Positions 13,459-26,530 of a DNA stretch of 64,000 nt are shown piece after piece. Made by a program: the position numbers and the translations under genes. The notes under the pieces were generated by a model. It ran no database searches. It was not told the origin of the DNA and worked only from the letters and a program-made list of their open reading frames with translations. Position 1 is the first letter of the stretch, and every line of letters starts with the position of its first letter. This DNA comes from Blastomyces gilchristii SLH14081. Its lineage: Eukaryota; Ascomycota; Eurotiomycetes; Onygenales; Ajellomycetaceae. The stretch lies in assembly GCF_000003855.2 (NCBI RefSeq), contig NW_003101670.1, positions 210,841 through 274,840 on the forward strand. Reading direction: 5' to 3'.

Positions 13459-13766
13459 TGTAAGAAGCCTACGCTGAATAGATCGGTATAATATTGATAG
13501 GTCTTATATAACAAAGAGAAAAACATTAAGAAGGAAAAGAAAGAGAAAGTGTAGAAATCAGCAATTGAAATGAATATCTATACATGTATGTGATAGCATA
13601 CACAGTGAAGCTCCAGGGCAGAAGAATCTATACATGTTCATAGCGGCCGAGGATCGGTGATTGAGAATGGCTGAGAATCGGGGTGTACATGTTTGATAGT
13701 GAAATGGAAGAATCTATGAAGTGTAACAGAATAGTCTATATGATTGATCAGGCACAGCCTGTCATA
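13459..13766 (-). repeat. G1 copy b 3' LTR
   Basis: 308 bp. The inner edge has lost the canonical end (CACA changed to CATA), and the inverted repeat seen in other copies is degraded to GGCACAGCCTGTC. It is more mutated than its partner at 18871-19179. Confidence 0.9.
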
Positions 13767-14299
13767 TTAGTCTCTCTCTTTCAGAAGCAGTTCTCCTCAG
13801 TCAAGAACTGCTGTTTCAGATAATGCAGAACTCAGAGTTCAGATCAGTTGATTATAGTCAACTCATTTTATAAGATATTGCTGACTATGACTGCAGAGTC
13901 TCTTATCAAGAATATTCTCAATCTCTCACTCAAGCTCATTATCTTCTTCTATGATGTCTGATGACTGTCAGTCAGAAGTCAGTTGAGAAGAGAACAGATC
14001 AGTGACAGTATAATAAAGCAAGCTTGTGTGAAATACATTATAAATCTCTGATAATGTGTTAAGATAATAGTTATGACTGTCTAGAACTTCTATCACTTTA
14101 TACTTAATATAATAATAATCTAGTGTACAAGATGAATGTGTGATTTATATATTCTTAAGATTCAATTATATTAGATCTTCTATCTTATATTGTTCAGCAG
14201 AGTCTCAGTGAACATTGATTTGATTCTCTTAATCTTGTTTCATAGTTGCTATGAAGGCCTCTGCTCAATCACAGATATCTCAGAGCTTTATTACTATAT

Positions 14300-17200
14300 T
14301 ATCAGTGATCTGAATCAGACTGCAGAGATTTGATATGAACTGTAAGATCTCTAGAAGATTCAATACTTTCATGTGATATTCATGTGTAAGAAAGAATGAG
14401 CTTATATCTGTTGAAACAGTATCTTGACTGTTAATAGCAATCTCTGTATGTAGAAGAAGATCATATCAATCATCTTATAAGTAATTACAGAACTTATAGA
14501 GATAATTCTTCACAGTCTAAATTATTCATTCTGATGCATCATCAGTCTCAGAGTGATAGACAGTTAATAAATAGTGTATAATCTTAAGAACTTGACAGAT
14601 TCTTGTTCAGAGAGTGCTTATGAATTAACAGCTCTGATTCAATACTATAAATCTCAGTAATTCATATATCTGATAGAACAGACTCTGTAGAAAAGCTTTA
14701 ATAACTTGTTCAGTATTCATCTTATTACAAGATTTCAATATTACATCTTTGCTCAGTTGATTCACAATGATCAGAATGTTTCTACAACTCTTACTCTTAG
14801 ATAGATTAATAGTGAAGTTAATTACTACATCTCATTAGATTCTATCAGAGATATTAAGTGATTTTAATAGATCTTTTCTACAGTTCTTTCATAAGATAAT
14901 AGAAGAATAGTGATTGCAGTTTCAGACAAAGCATCTGATGCTGTTTAATATCTCAGATTAGTAGAACTCTTGAGAGATCATTCTATACAGTTATTTACAG
15001 CCTGAATAACTGATCATATACAAATCATATATCTCTTGTATTATCTGAGTGTGTAAGAGTTCAGAGTGAGAGACTCAGTGTTATTCATAAAATTATAGAG
15101 TGTTATTATCATTGATTGAACATTCTGAGATATCAGTTCTTATATGTAGTTCTGAGAGAAATCAGAATGCTTCTTGATATACTGCTTCAGTGAGAGTCTG
15201 AAGAAGTTCATCTATCTGAGCTGCTGTATATCACAGTTTATTCAGTGTAGAGAAAGTGAAGATATCAATAACAGTTCTAACTGAAGAAGTATATATAGTG
15301 TTATGAACTGTTTTATCTTGATCAACTAGTATCTTCAGATTCAAGAGTCAGTTCTCTCAGTTCATTCAACAAGTATCTGTTATATCAGATGATATATCTT
15401 GCTCTTATTATAAGAGAGCATCTGTCATCAAGTTCTAGCTGTCAGAATAGTAGTATATTATAAAATGAAAGCAGCTTAAGAACTCAGATTATTGTATCTA
15501 TCATTTAATGAGTTTACAGATAGTTATGAAGTATTTGAGATTCTTATAATCTATAATTATTTCAAATTCAGATATACTTTGAAGTTCAGAGTTTTATTCT
15601 TCTAAATAGTGTATGATTGTAAGAAGTTTCTTATCATAGATCTTATAATTGCATTCAGTGAGACTCAGTTTCTTAAACATGAAAACATATAATCATAGAA
15701 CATCTTCATTATTATATTATAATATCACTTCTTCTGTTACATAGTCAGAGGAATCAGTCTTAACAACTATCTCATAATCAGAATCAAATATTATTAGCAG
15801 AGAGATATTAATGAATATCTTCTTTATCTGTATAAATGCAGCTTCAGTATTCACTGATCATTGAAATACTGAGTTCTTCTTAGTGAGATCTGTAAGTGAT
15901 CTTATAATATCTGAGAAGTTTTGTATAAATTGCTGATAGAAGTTAGTGAATTCAATGAAGCTTCATACATCTTTCACAGTATATAAAGCTTCTTATTCAA
16001 GAATGATAAAGATCTTCTCAGAATTCATTTGAATTTTCTTATCAGCTTCTATGATGAAACCTAAGTATTTAGTACTCTTAACTTTGAAATTACACTTATT
16101 AATATCAATTGATAGTTCTGCTTCTTATAGTTATTGTAATACTCTTTGTATATGTTCTTGATATTCTTTTCTGAATTTATCAGTGAAGATGAGAATGTCA
16201 TCTAGATAAGCAGATACAAACTTATTAAGAAAATCTTGAAGTGCTCAGTTGATATACTTCTGAAATATACTGAGAGTGTTAGTCAGTTCAAAGAGTGTGA
16301 CTATTCATTCAAAGAGATTATAACATATTCAGAATACTGTAAGTCATTTATCTTCTTCAGTAATATGAATCTTATGAAATGTGATAATGATATCTAGCTT
16401 TGTAAATTATTGAGCTCACTTGATTTATGCTAGAGTTTCATTGATGAGAGATAAGAGATATTAATCTTTCTTTATCAATCTGTTCAGATCTCAATAGTTT
16501 ATACAGAATCAGAGTTCTTCATCTGACTTCTTTGCAAAGAGAATAGAAGCTGCAGCAGAAGAGTTATTAATATATATGAATTTCTTATCTAACAGATTAT
16601 TGAGTGTCTTCTGAAGAAGAAGAAGTTCATCTCAAGACATATTATAAAGAGAGTCTTATAATAATTCAGAGTTCTTACTATTCTTCTTTTTCAACTTAAT
16701 ACTGTAATTCACTTCTGAACCTTGTAAGAGAGATAGATTTGTAGCATTATTATCTTATCAGAAGATATCTAGATATTCATAATATTATTGAGAGAGTTTT
16801 ATATGAGAATCTGTTATTGTAATATGAGATAACTTTTCTAGAGTCTTTTTAATATTAGTCAGACTGATAGAATAGATTGATATATGATTCTGCTATTGAT
16901 GATTCTTTCAGTAACTTCTTTTTCTGAGTATTTTATAGATATTGACAGAGATCTGTGTCAGATTCATAGTCTTATGAATATCATTCTCATGAACTCTATC
17001 ATTGTTAGAGAATATCAAGCTTCTGTTTTGAGTGTTTAATAAGATGCTTTATTCAGATAGTCAGACAAGTTCTAATATAAGATTATAATTAAGATTATCA
17101 ACTTCATATATATAGATATCTTCACATTGATATTCTCTCACATCTATAATCAGCTTCATTATGTAATGAGTACAAATGTCTTTTGAATCATCAAATTCTG

Positions 17201-18553
17201 CAAGAAGTCAGGGTCTTGATAAGAGAATACACTGAAGATTATGATATCTTATAACTGAAGATTTTATCATTGCATAGTAGCATAGACCACTGTCTATCAT
17301 GACTTTTATATTATATATGTTATCAACTACAGTAGATACAAGAATTGCATTCATTGTTATTTTCTCTTTAAATTATTGTCATTTAATCTCTTCAAGCTTC
17401 TGTTTATAAATTTGAACAGAAGCTAATCTTTTCTCTGTTTTATCAGAGCATTCTTATAGTTATCTTCTGAATCTTCTTTCACTGTAATGTGATTGATATG
17501 AACAGACACTGATTCATTCTTCAAATGAGAAGACACTGATCTTTCTCTCAATTGAGAAGATGCTGATCTTTCTCTTGAGTGTGAAGACATATAGGTCAAT
17601 TGGCAGTTGAAAGTAATGTGTTCTAATCAGTTACAGTTGATGCATACTTCACATTGATATTGATTGATAACTTCTTCAGAAGTGATCTCAGAAATTCAAA
17701 AGCCTGTTTGAATGATGAAGATTCTTGCTTATGTATAGATATTTGAGTCTACTCAATTCATGACATCTGTATTATTATTATTCCTCAGTGCAGGTGAATA
17801 AGTTGTTGAGATATAATATCTTCTGTCACTGTTCTGTATACTCTTGAGCTTGATAAGACAGTCATTCATTGTCTGAAGCTGTGTGCAGAAGTCTTTATAA
17901 GTCTGGTCTTCATCTACACTTATAAGAGTCTGTAAGAGTTCAAAAGTTAATATCTTCTTGAGCATGCTAATCTTCATTCAATTCTCTCAAGATTGATTAT
18001 CTGCTTCTAGAATCTTGATATTGAAGTCAGAAATGAATGTTATAAGAGAAGTATTTCTCTGTTAAATACTCTGTAATCAATCTAATGCTTTCTGTTACAT
18101 AACAGTATCTTAGAACAGAACATCAAGATGTTTTATAATATTGTCAGATATTTGTAACACTGATTCACATGCTTTCATTCATGAATGAAACTTCTGTTTC
18201 ACATGATCTTTCAATTATTCATTGATATATCAATCTTGATTGATTAATGAATTGATAGTATCTTCATCTACACTCAGTTTCACAAGCATTTCCATCCTTC
18301 ATGATGAGTAGAGAGTGAGATTGAAAGTATTGAAATATATGAGAGTATCTAAGCATTCTTTCAGCACTTTTGTATTCAATTCTGTAGATGTTGAAATTGT
18401 GTGAGTTAATTATTGAATCTCTTTGTATTGATGTTATTGAGTTGCATGTATATCAGCTATTTATTATTATTGTAGTTTCAACATTGCTCAGAGTCACTGT
18501 GACACTGTATCTATACTCATATTCAGAGATTCTCTCATATTATTGTTAGACAT
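14300..18553 (-). pseudogene. gag-pol remnant of G1 copy b
   Basis: Same domain order as copy c: gag from ATG 18553, zinc knuckle, protease, reverse transcriptase (YLDD at 16197-16208), RNase H, integrase, with the chromodomain close to the 3' LTR at about 13800-13945. The gag piece 17753-17977 is open for 74 codons and nearly identical in sequence to the matching pieces at 3956-4180 and 27415-27639. The remainder is cut by stops. The left limit of the integrase is approximate. Confidence 0.8.
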
Positions 18554-18870
18554 GATTATATCATTTATTAGATGTGTGATATCTGTGAAATCTGAAGAAG
18601 TGTAATTGTATGAATATCTCATATATCTGAGTGTCAGAACTCTCAGATCTTTCACTGACATTCTCTTTGTAGAATCTTATTACAGAGTCAGAATGACTGA
18701 TAAGCAAGCTTCTATCTGAGAACTCAGTGTTTACTTAACTGTTTAACTGTTTCTCTATTTCTTACATGTTGTTATACATTCAGATATCTCTTAATAAATA
18801 ATTGTTTCTGATAAGAAGATAATACATGAATAATTGTTTTCTAATAAGAAGATAATGAACATTTTTCTAG

Positions 18871-19179
18871 TGTAAGAGGCCTACACTGAATAGATCAGTA
18901 TAATATTGATAGATCTTATATAACAAAGAGAAAAATGTTAAAGAAGAAAAAGAAAGAGAAAGTGTAGAAATCAGTAATCAGAGTGAATATCTATACACAT
19001 ATGTGATGGTGTATGCAGTGGAGCTCCGGGGCGGAAGAATCTATACACGTTCATGGCAGCCGAGGATCAGTGATTGAGAATGGCCGAGAATCGGGGCGTA
19101 TATGTTTGATAGTGGAACAGAAGAATCTATGGAGTGTAACGGAATAGTCTATATGATTGATCGGGCGCAGCCCGCCACA
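18871..19179 (-). repeat. G1 copy b 5' LTR
   Basis: 309 bp with termini TGTAAGAGGCC and GCCCGCCACA. It keeps CG-containing stretches (CGGGCGCAGCCCG) lost from its partner at 13459-13766. Confidence 0.92.
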
Positions 19180-19411
19180 GAAGTATAAGCATTATTCTTC
19201 TCAGTTTTCTCAGGATTTTGAGTATGTTTTAAGATAGCAGATTTAGAGATAGCAGATTCAGCTGCTTGAGCATATGTTTTCTTCTGATTCAAAGAAGAAG
19301 AAGAAGTAGAAAAAGAGAAAGAAGAGTAAGATAAGAAGTCAGTGATTGTACTAGGAATTTTCAATGTTTTTTGAACTGTGTTTGAAATTCCAAGTTTGAA
19401 CTTGATCATCT
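19180..19411 (-). mobile_element. Tad1-like LINE, middle fragment of ORF1
   Basis: 232 bp between G1 copy b and the G2 copy a LTR. The minus strand is open and encodes a Ser-rich segment with KKTYAQAAESA, a motif style typical of the N-terminal half of fungal LINE ORF1. Its upstream continuation (ending ARQLQK) is at 33925 on the other side of G2 copy a. Its downstream continuation (IHRKVKKKMQKKK) is at 13458 beyond copy b. Confidence 0.8.
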
Positions 19412-19587
19412 TGTGATTCAAAGGTTGCTTAAGCCAGCGTACGATTACAGGTGTACGCCGGCTTCTTATATATTGTAATATTGTACGCTAAATTAATTAG
19501 TGGCCGCTATGACTCCCTTTACATTTATACACTAGTTCAGAAGCAGCTGTGTTATTATTCAACAGTCATACATTCTTCTGAACCACA
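19412..19587 (-). repeat. G2 copy a 3' LTR (176 bp)
   Basis: Starts TGTGATTCAAAGG and ends CTGAACCACA on the plus strand. It is matched by 33749-33924 and, more distantly, by 36768-36934 and 52759-52925. An inverted repeat, AGCCAGCGTACG / CGTACGCCGGCT, with a short loop lies near its plus-strand start. Confidence 0.88.
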
Positions 19588-20131
19588 TCCTCCCTCACCA
19601 GATTCAGTCACACTCACATGACCATGTCATACACCCTAGCTTCATGCAGATTAGCTCATCACTAGCATTTTACAATTGTGTGACCTATTCCTGATTCAGC
19701 TAGCATTCTGCATACACTCTTACAAAGAAACTTTCACTATATTATATTACTCATTCACTAACTTTTCTCATTCTTCAATTATCTTCTTTATCATTATCAT
19801 CATTGAATGTTACTATCTTATTCAAGATTTCTATTTCTTCTTCTATTCAACTCTTTCTATCTGTTCATCTATCACATTGTACATGTTTCTGGCAATGACT
19901 CTCTGTTTTCATAACAAGTGTCATTGTAGTGCTCATACTGAGCAGTTTATTAGCAGTAAGTGTAATGCATTGTGAAATATGATCAGAACTTGTTTATCTT
20001 CTAATGATTATCAGAATATATTATCATGAATGACACATCTTCTTCATCTTCTTATACACTCTTAACTGTTTTCATTTCCTTCTCAGTGAGTTTCTGATCA
20101 TGTTTTCTGACACAATTTTGCATGAACACAG

Positions 20132-21137
20132 ATGCTGATGTTTGTTTTTATTCATGTAGAATCTTCACATGTTGACAGATTCATATCTGCTAATGATAGT
20201 GAATCTGATGTTGAATCATTGATCAAGAACTTGAAGAATGTGATAATGAAGAAATTGTCTGTGTCATGTGTGACTGAGTCTCTCACATTCTCTCCTGCTC
20301 TCTCTGTTTCTTTCTCTGCCACTCTTTCTCAATCTTCTACACCTGCCCCTGTGTCTGGTTCCTCTGCTCCCACTACCCCTGTTCCCACGTCTCCTGGTTT
20401 TACTGTCTCTGCTTTCATTATCAGCTCTCCCTGTTTTAAGAAGATGTTGTATAGACTTAATGAATCATGTCTCTCAGTATATACACTTCTGCCCTTCTTA
20501 TCAACTTTCAGAATAATTTATTGTACAAAGACTGTGTATAACATGACTATCTGAAGCTTGATCATAAACACTGATTATTATATTCATTTTAAATATTTAT
20601 AATAAGACAATCATTTATTTATATCAGAGAATCATCCTCTCTCTCAACAGTGTCAAGATTATAAGTCTTTTTCTTTTTCATCTTTTCTTTCTAACACTGA
20701 TTTTCCTGTTCTTAGAAGAAATTGTTATGAGTTTTACTGTGCATGAAGTCATAGCATTCACAGATATCAAGAAGCTTTTCATGACTGTAAAGTTCAATAT
20801 TGTAAGAACATCTACTCTAGTGAATTTCTTCAGAATGATAGATTCATATCAGTCTATTCTCTGATATCTGTCATCTGACTTTGTAATGCAGGCAAAAGAT
20901 ATCTGTGTTTTCAGAAATGAGAATGCAGATGTTGTACTCTTTTACACTTATAAGTATAAGACTCATATATCTTGTCTGAGATGTTGTTGTGAAAATGAGC
21001 TGTTTATATACTGTATTCTGCTTTCTGTATTCCTTCATGTCTCTCTCTCTCTTTCTGAGAAGCCTTGTACATGTTGTAATTGCATGTATAACTCTAAGCT
21101 CAGTGAGTGTTTATTCAGTAACTGTTCTCATCTCTGA
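20132..21137 (+). pseudogene. Unknown Cys-rich frame antisense to G2 pol (G2 copy a)
   Basis: Plus-strand reading frames between the G2 3' LTR and integrase. The first (20132-20554, 140 codons) has an acidic start (DSESDVESLIKNLKN) and a Ser/Thr/Pro-rich middle. A second frame from about 20690 is open, except for one TGA, into 20886-21137. It contains HEVIAFTDIKKLF, DICVFRNENADVV and a Cys-rich end with CLRCCCENE, CTCCNC and CLFSNC that could be a zinc-binding module. The same frames recur, more decayed, in the second G2 copy (about 38075-38650). I do not recognise the protein. Antisense ORFs between pol and the 3' LTR are known in some plant gypsy elements. Whether this one was ever expressed, and whether the two halves join by an intron, is unknown. 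Confidence 0.4.
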
Positions 21138-21839
21138 TTTTTCAATTTTTATACACTAACAATGATTCTTAGTTGCTTCAGTGTCAGAGATTATTCTAAT
21201 CAAAGATGATAACACTGCAGAGACTATTCTCTCTCACTCTTAAGCTTCTCTCATCACTTTCTCTTTCTTCTCTGTGAGAAAGATTGTGCACACACTGAGT
21301 TGTAAGTGTTCAGTCTCAGATAGCTTCTACTGTCATTCATTCAGTTCTGTATCTTCTTCTTCTTCTGTTTCTTTCATCTTCATCTTCCCTGCTCTGACTT
21401 CTAGTTCTGCAGATCTCATGCTCTTCTTCAATTTTTCTATACATATATATACACATTTCTATATTGGCATTTCAGCCAATCTTGTGATAAATGACATTAA
21501 TATCATATACAGAGTGATAGAGAAATCAGAGATATACACAGTGTTGTTATAAGAGTAGCTTGCAGTTCTCAAATTTCTTACAGATCTTGAGTTTTGAGAT
21601 TTCCTTTATTTTTGACATTTTTCAGATGATGTAATGTTGGAAATAGATTAAATATGTGATGTATGAAAATGAATAAGATATGTATAATAACATTTGTCTT
21701 TTACAGCTAACTCTTACAGTTGATAATCAATTCATCATTTCTTTTCTTATACTTTTTCTTTATCTGCTAGTCACTACTCTTACACAACCTCTATATAATA
21801 CAGTATTCAGTGACTAGGTTCAGCAGCTTTCATCTTTTA

Positions 21840-24800
21840 TGATTCTATCTTATGTATTATACTGTCTCTCTTCACTCACTTAGATCACTACAGTGAACAG
21901 CTCATTGAAACTAATCTCATCTGATATCTGAGTGTTCTCAGAAATTAAGATGACTTGGTCTCATGCATCTGCAGATGTTTCAGATAGTTCATTCTCTGTG
22001 ATCTCTACAATTGAACTGATGTAAACAGTTAAATTCAACTCTGAATTTCTTTTTCTTCTGTAATCTGATTCACATGCAAGTCTGTCACTCTGAGACTGCT
22101 CTTTACCATGTTACATCTGCTGTCTGCAGCATATTATTATACAATCAGCTACAGTCTTATCACTTATTGAAGTGTGATATTTATCTGATTTCTTCATTTC
22201 TTCTCACTCTTTTCTTATAATTGTGAAAAGATTGAAATAAGTGAGATCATCTGATTTGTAAGTATCTATGATTTCTCTTACTTTGTAAGACTTCTCAATT
22301 ATAAGTCTCTTCTTTTTCAACACTGACAATAGTGCTGTGAATAATCATAATTCACTCAGATCTTACATCTTTGCTTTTATAAGTCATGAATTATTGATTA
22401 AGTTACATAAGACCTGTCCCTCTGATTCTTTCAATGCATACATTCTCAGAGAATATGATTTGAGTATTTTATATGATTCAAACCATCTAGGTTGAAACTT
22501 CTCAGAACTCTCATTATGTACAAGAACTTATGTTCTTATCTTAAGACTCAATTTCTTAACTAGTGAGTCTTGTATTCTTTTTGATTGAATTGCTTAATTC
22601 AGAAGTAACTCATTAGCTTTTGCATGTGCATGACTGATCTCTTTCAATCTTGATTCTGCATCTGCGACTGTTGTGTCCGCAACTGCTACTACTGTGTCTG
22701 TAACTGTTGTTCCTGCTGCATCTGCAACTGCTGTTTCTGCTGCATCTGCAACTGCTCCCTCCCTCACCTTTTCTGAAGCATTCTCCGGGATGCGCGGATG
22801 CAATCCATACAACAGGTAGAATGATGAATGCTTGAAGACTGCATGCTGTCAAATCTGTGTGACTAACAGCACCTGCCTGAGATATTCATCTCATAGTCTT
22901 ATAGGCTTGCTCACTAGATATTTCATCAGCATGTTGCTCAAGATTTCATTCAAGTGTTTCATCTTCCTGTTTGTCTGCAGATGATATGATGTTGTTCTAT
23001 GATATCTTGTCTGTAACTGGCTCATGAAATGTCTCATCACTTCTTCTACAAGGTTCACATCATTATCAGTTAGAATCTCATGTGATATTTCATAGTTAAT
23101 ATAGATCTCATCATGTAGAAACTTCATCATCATCTTCTCTGTCATCTCTGAAACTGCTTTCACAACTGACCAGTCAGTAGCATAATCAATAGCAGTGATT
23201 ATTCATTGATTTCCATTTGATGTCTGCAGTAATATGCCTATGAGATTCATCTCTTATCATTTGAATGATTGAATTGTACACTTCATCTGATATTGTACTT
23301 TCTCACATTCTAACTCTTTCTTAGATTCTTTCATAACCTGGCAATTCAGGCACTTGTGAGTATATGTCTAGATATTCTCAGTCATACTTGATCAGTATAC
23401 TCTTGATTCAAGTATACTCATGAGTTCAGAGCTTTCTAAGTGACTGAATTCCTTGTGCATGTGAGTCATCAAGTCACATTGAAATGAAGATTCTAGATAG
23501 AAAGCTTCTATGTATTCTAGATCACAGTAAAGCACAATGTCATTTTTCAATTTTCTCAGCTTGAAGTTCAGAAGCATCTCTTCTACTACTTTCATAAGAT
23601 GCTTGTTATCTGACATCTTGTCATTCTTCAAGTGAGAGATCATGATGTTCACTCATTCTGATTTCTTGCATCTTCTCAGTGCATTTAATATGAACATTTC
23701 TTATGCCTGGTTCACAGAACTCTTATTTATGAAATCAGGTCTGTGACTGATTGTATCAGATATCACAGTATTCAATTCTTTTCAGTATTTAATATGAAGA
23801 TTGTACACTTGAAACTCTGAGATTCAATGTGCTAAGTGTTTAAAAGGTTTTATTATTAATTATAGATAGATAAGACTTTCATAATCTATAATCACTGTTA
23901 TTGTATATCTGTTGTTAATATATCTATCTTACAACATCAGCATGTGCTTGATCACTAGCAATTTCTTTTCATACACTGAGTAATTGAGCTCAGCATCTGA
24001 TAGTTTTCTATCATCATATGTCATCAGATACAGCTTGCTGTTCTTACTCATCTGTAGAAGAGCATCTCTAATAGCTCATTCAGATGCATCTGTCTTAATG
24101 TAGAAAGATTTATTATAATCTGATTGAATAAGCACTGAGAATGTTATTACACATTCTCTCAGTGTGAGAAAAGCCTCTTTGTATACAGTATTTCAGATAA
24201 TTGAATGAAACTTCTTCTTTTGCAGATTTGTATCTGTTTCTCTTAAGAGATCTGAGAGTGATGCAGATATTCATATGAAATCCTTGATGAATCTGCAGTA
24301 ATATGAGATTAACTCAAGAAACTGTTATACATAGTGTATATTTCTCAGTCACAGTCAATTCACTATGACATTCAATTTCTCTGAGATAAGATATATACAG
24401 TCATCACTCACTATATGTTCTACAAACTTCAACTCTTTCATTTCAAACACACACTTAATGAATTTGACATAGAGCTTATACTCTGTCAGAGTTGTAAGTA
24501 CTTTATCAAGATACTTCAGATATTTATTGTATGAGTTTAAAAAGACTAGAATGTCATTGAGATATATAAGGCATGAGGTTTCATTCTGTTTATAAAGAAT
24601 TGTATTCATTATCATTTGAAAGATGATAAATGCATTTATCAGACTGAATGACATTGTCAGAAATTTGAACTTCTCTTATTATATATTAAATATAGTTCAC
24701 AGAACTGACAGTTTGTCTACACAGATCTGTCAGTATTCTGAGAGAAGATTAATCTTCAATAGATATCAGATGTTTTTAACTGTATTCAACTGTTGTTGAA

Positions 24801-26221
24801 TCTGTGACAGTGAATATTCATTCTTAATTATAAGCTTGTTAAGTGCTTGATAATTGATACACATTTATCACTTCTCATTCATCTTTTTCATGAATAGAAC
24901 TGGAAAGCCTCACATACTTAATAAGAGTCATATGAGATCACATTCTAGAAGGTCTGTGATCTGATACTTCTGTTCTTTGAGATGTGTTTGTGACAGAGAA
25001 TATGCATTCTGATTGACTGGTTTTACATCCCCTGTGTCAATCTCATGTACAAATCCTTATTTCTGTGATAATTTCAGTGAAAGATCTGTTCAGAAGATCT
25101 TTCCATGCTTCTTCAGAAGCTTCTTCATATACTTATTCTTCTGTATATCTTTTATCTTGATTTCCTCTGCTTCTGAGTTCTGTATGACATACAGAATACT
25201 TTCAGATAAGGTCTTACAAATCATTCTCTTTGCTTATTAATATATAAGCAGATTTAACTCTTCTATATCAGAGATGTGAAATGTCCTTCTTATATCAGTT
25301 AATAGAATTGTATGAACTATTTTCTTTCTATCAGTTAACTGCATATAGCATGTATATCATTGAATCTGTGAATTGAACCTTTGAAATCAATTGAGTCTGA
25401 GAATAAGGTCATATTTCACATTCTGCAGCTCTCACACTTAAATATAGTAAGATCATTCTCTGAAGTGCAAGAAAACTCTTACTCTTACAGATAATATTAA
25501 ATATCAGTTATCAGATAATCTTATATATTAAGAATTCTTCACTCAGTGAACCTCTTTCAATCTTCAGATCATATAATCATTAATATATTGTGTAGAAGCT
25601 TCTATATCTGCTAACACTTTTGCAGTTATCTCTTAATTCTTACTCAAGTGCTCTCTATACATTAACATTTCAGGCTCTAAGGCATTGAGATGAGTGTTCA
25701 CTTCATCATTCTTGTTCATACCTCATTCAGAAGCCTGCTTCTTCTTTGTATTTACAGAATTCAGAGAATCATTTAATACAGGCATCTCTTTCACTTTGAA
25801 GACTTTTTATAGAATATCAGTGAGTGTCTCTGAGCTCACTGATTCTGCTAGTTTTTTGACTCTCTTACTTCTCTTGACTGTGTATGCTGAGTGTAATCTT
25901 TTACATCATGATTTTAGTGTCTGCAGTTGAAGCAAGCTCAATGCTCACAATATCAAGGTTTTCATTCAGAGGATTTCTTTTTCAGAGAATTCAGTACTTT
26001 AGTAATAGCATTCAGATCTAGATTCATCACATCTGAGTGTGTGACTTGTATTATAGAAGTCTGATTATCTGTTCTTCACTAAGACATACTTGATTGCAGT
26101 ATCTTCTATTGCAATTGACTTGCTTATTCTCATATAATGAGAATATTGTATGCTTTCTTCACTGTGCCTGACTGTGAGATTAAGCATTTTCATTTCACTC
26201 TCAACTCAGGTGTAAGATTAT
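21840..26221 (-). pseudogene. pol and gag C-terminus remnant of G2 copy a
   Basis: Minus-strand decayed polyprotein. The zinc knuckle CFNC..NHDVKDY (last Cys changed to Tyr) is at 25893-25934. The reverse transcriptase has LIYLNDILVF (YLDD changed to YLND at 24553-24564) within an open stretch, 24355-24654. The integrase zinc region THMHKEFSHL is in 23392-23652. The integrase core ILTDNDVNLVEEVM is in 22891-23163. A C-terminal extension with RWFESYKILKSY lies near 22450. This is the standard PR-RT-RH-IN order of Ty3/gypsy. Stops throughout make it inactive. The gag part continues beyond nested copy c at 32418. Confidence 0.83.
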
Positions 26222-26530
26222 TGTGGCGGGCTGCGCCTGATCAATCATATAGACTATTCTGTTACACTTCACAGATTCCAACCACTTCATTCTCAAACGC
26301 GTACACTCCGATTCTCGGCCATTCTCGATCGCCGATCCTCGGCCGCTACGAACGCGCGTATATTCTCCCGCCCCGAAGCTCCACCGCGTACACCACCACA
26401 TATGTGTATAAATATTCATCTCAATCACTGATTCTCACACTTTCTCTTTCTTTCCTTCTCTAACATTTTTATCTTTGTTATATAAGATCTATCAATATTA
26501 TATCAATCTATTCAGTATAGGCCTCTTACA
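26222..26530 (+). repeat. G1 copy c 5' LTR (309 bp)
   Basis: TGTGGCGGGC...CTCTTACA. This is the best-preserved LTR of the family: at 26295-26395 it keeps many CG sites that are lost elsewhere in the island. A TATAAATA box at 26407-26414 is a candidate promoter for the element transcript. The start carries the inverted repeat GGGC-TGC-GCC(C/T). Confidence 0.93.

Larger units (their letters stand above)
13459..19179 (-). mobile_element. Ty3/gypsy chromovirus, G1 copy b (complete)
   Basis: Complete element of 5721 bp on the minus strand, bounded by LTRs at 13459-13766 and 18871-19179 and flanked by a perfect 5-bp TSD, GAAGT (13454-13458 and 19180-19184). It interrupts ORF1 of the LINE: reading across the TSD restores the LINE frame from the 19180-19411 piece into 13458. 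Gag starts at the ATG at 18553. A gag piece is open at 17753-17977. The reverse transcriptase box is intact as YLDD at 16197-16208, unlike in copies a and c. Other regions contain stops. Confidence 0.93.

Noticed and set aside
22594..22852. Two overlapping minus-strand frames with Ala/Asp/Thr or Ser/Arg/Cys repeats
   Set aside because: Produced by a degenerate GCAACTGCTGTTTCT-type repeat inside the G2 integrase C-terminal region. Not a separate gene.
26137..26463. 108-codon plus-strand frame and its antisense partner
   Set aside because: They lie across the G1 copy c 5' LTR and exist only because the LTR is poor in stops. A similar frame appears at 32120-32350 in the other LTR.
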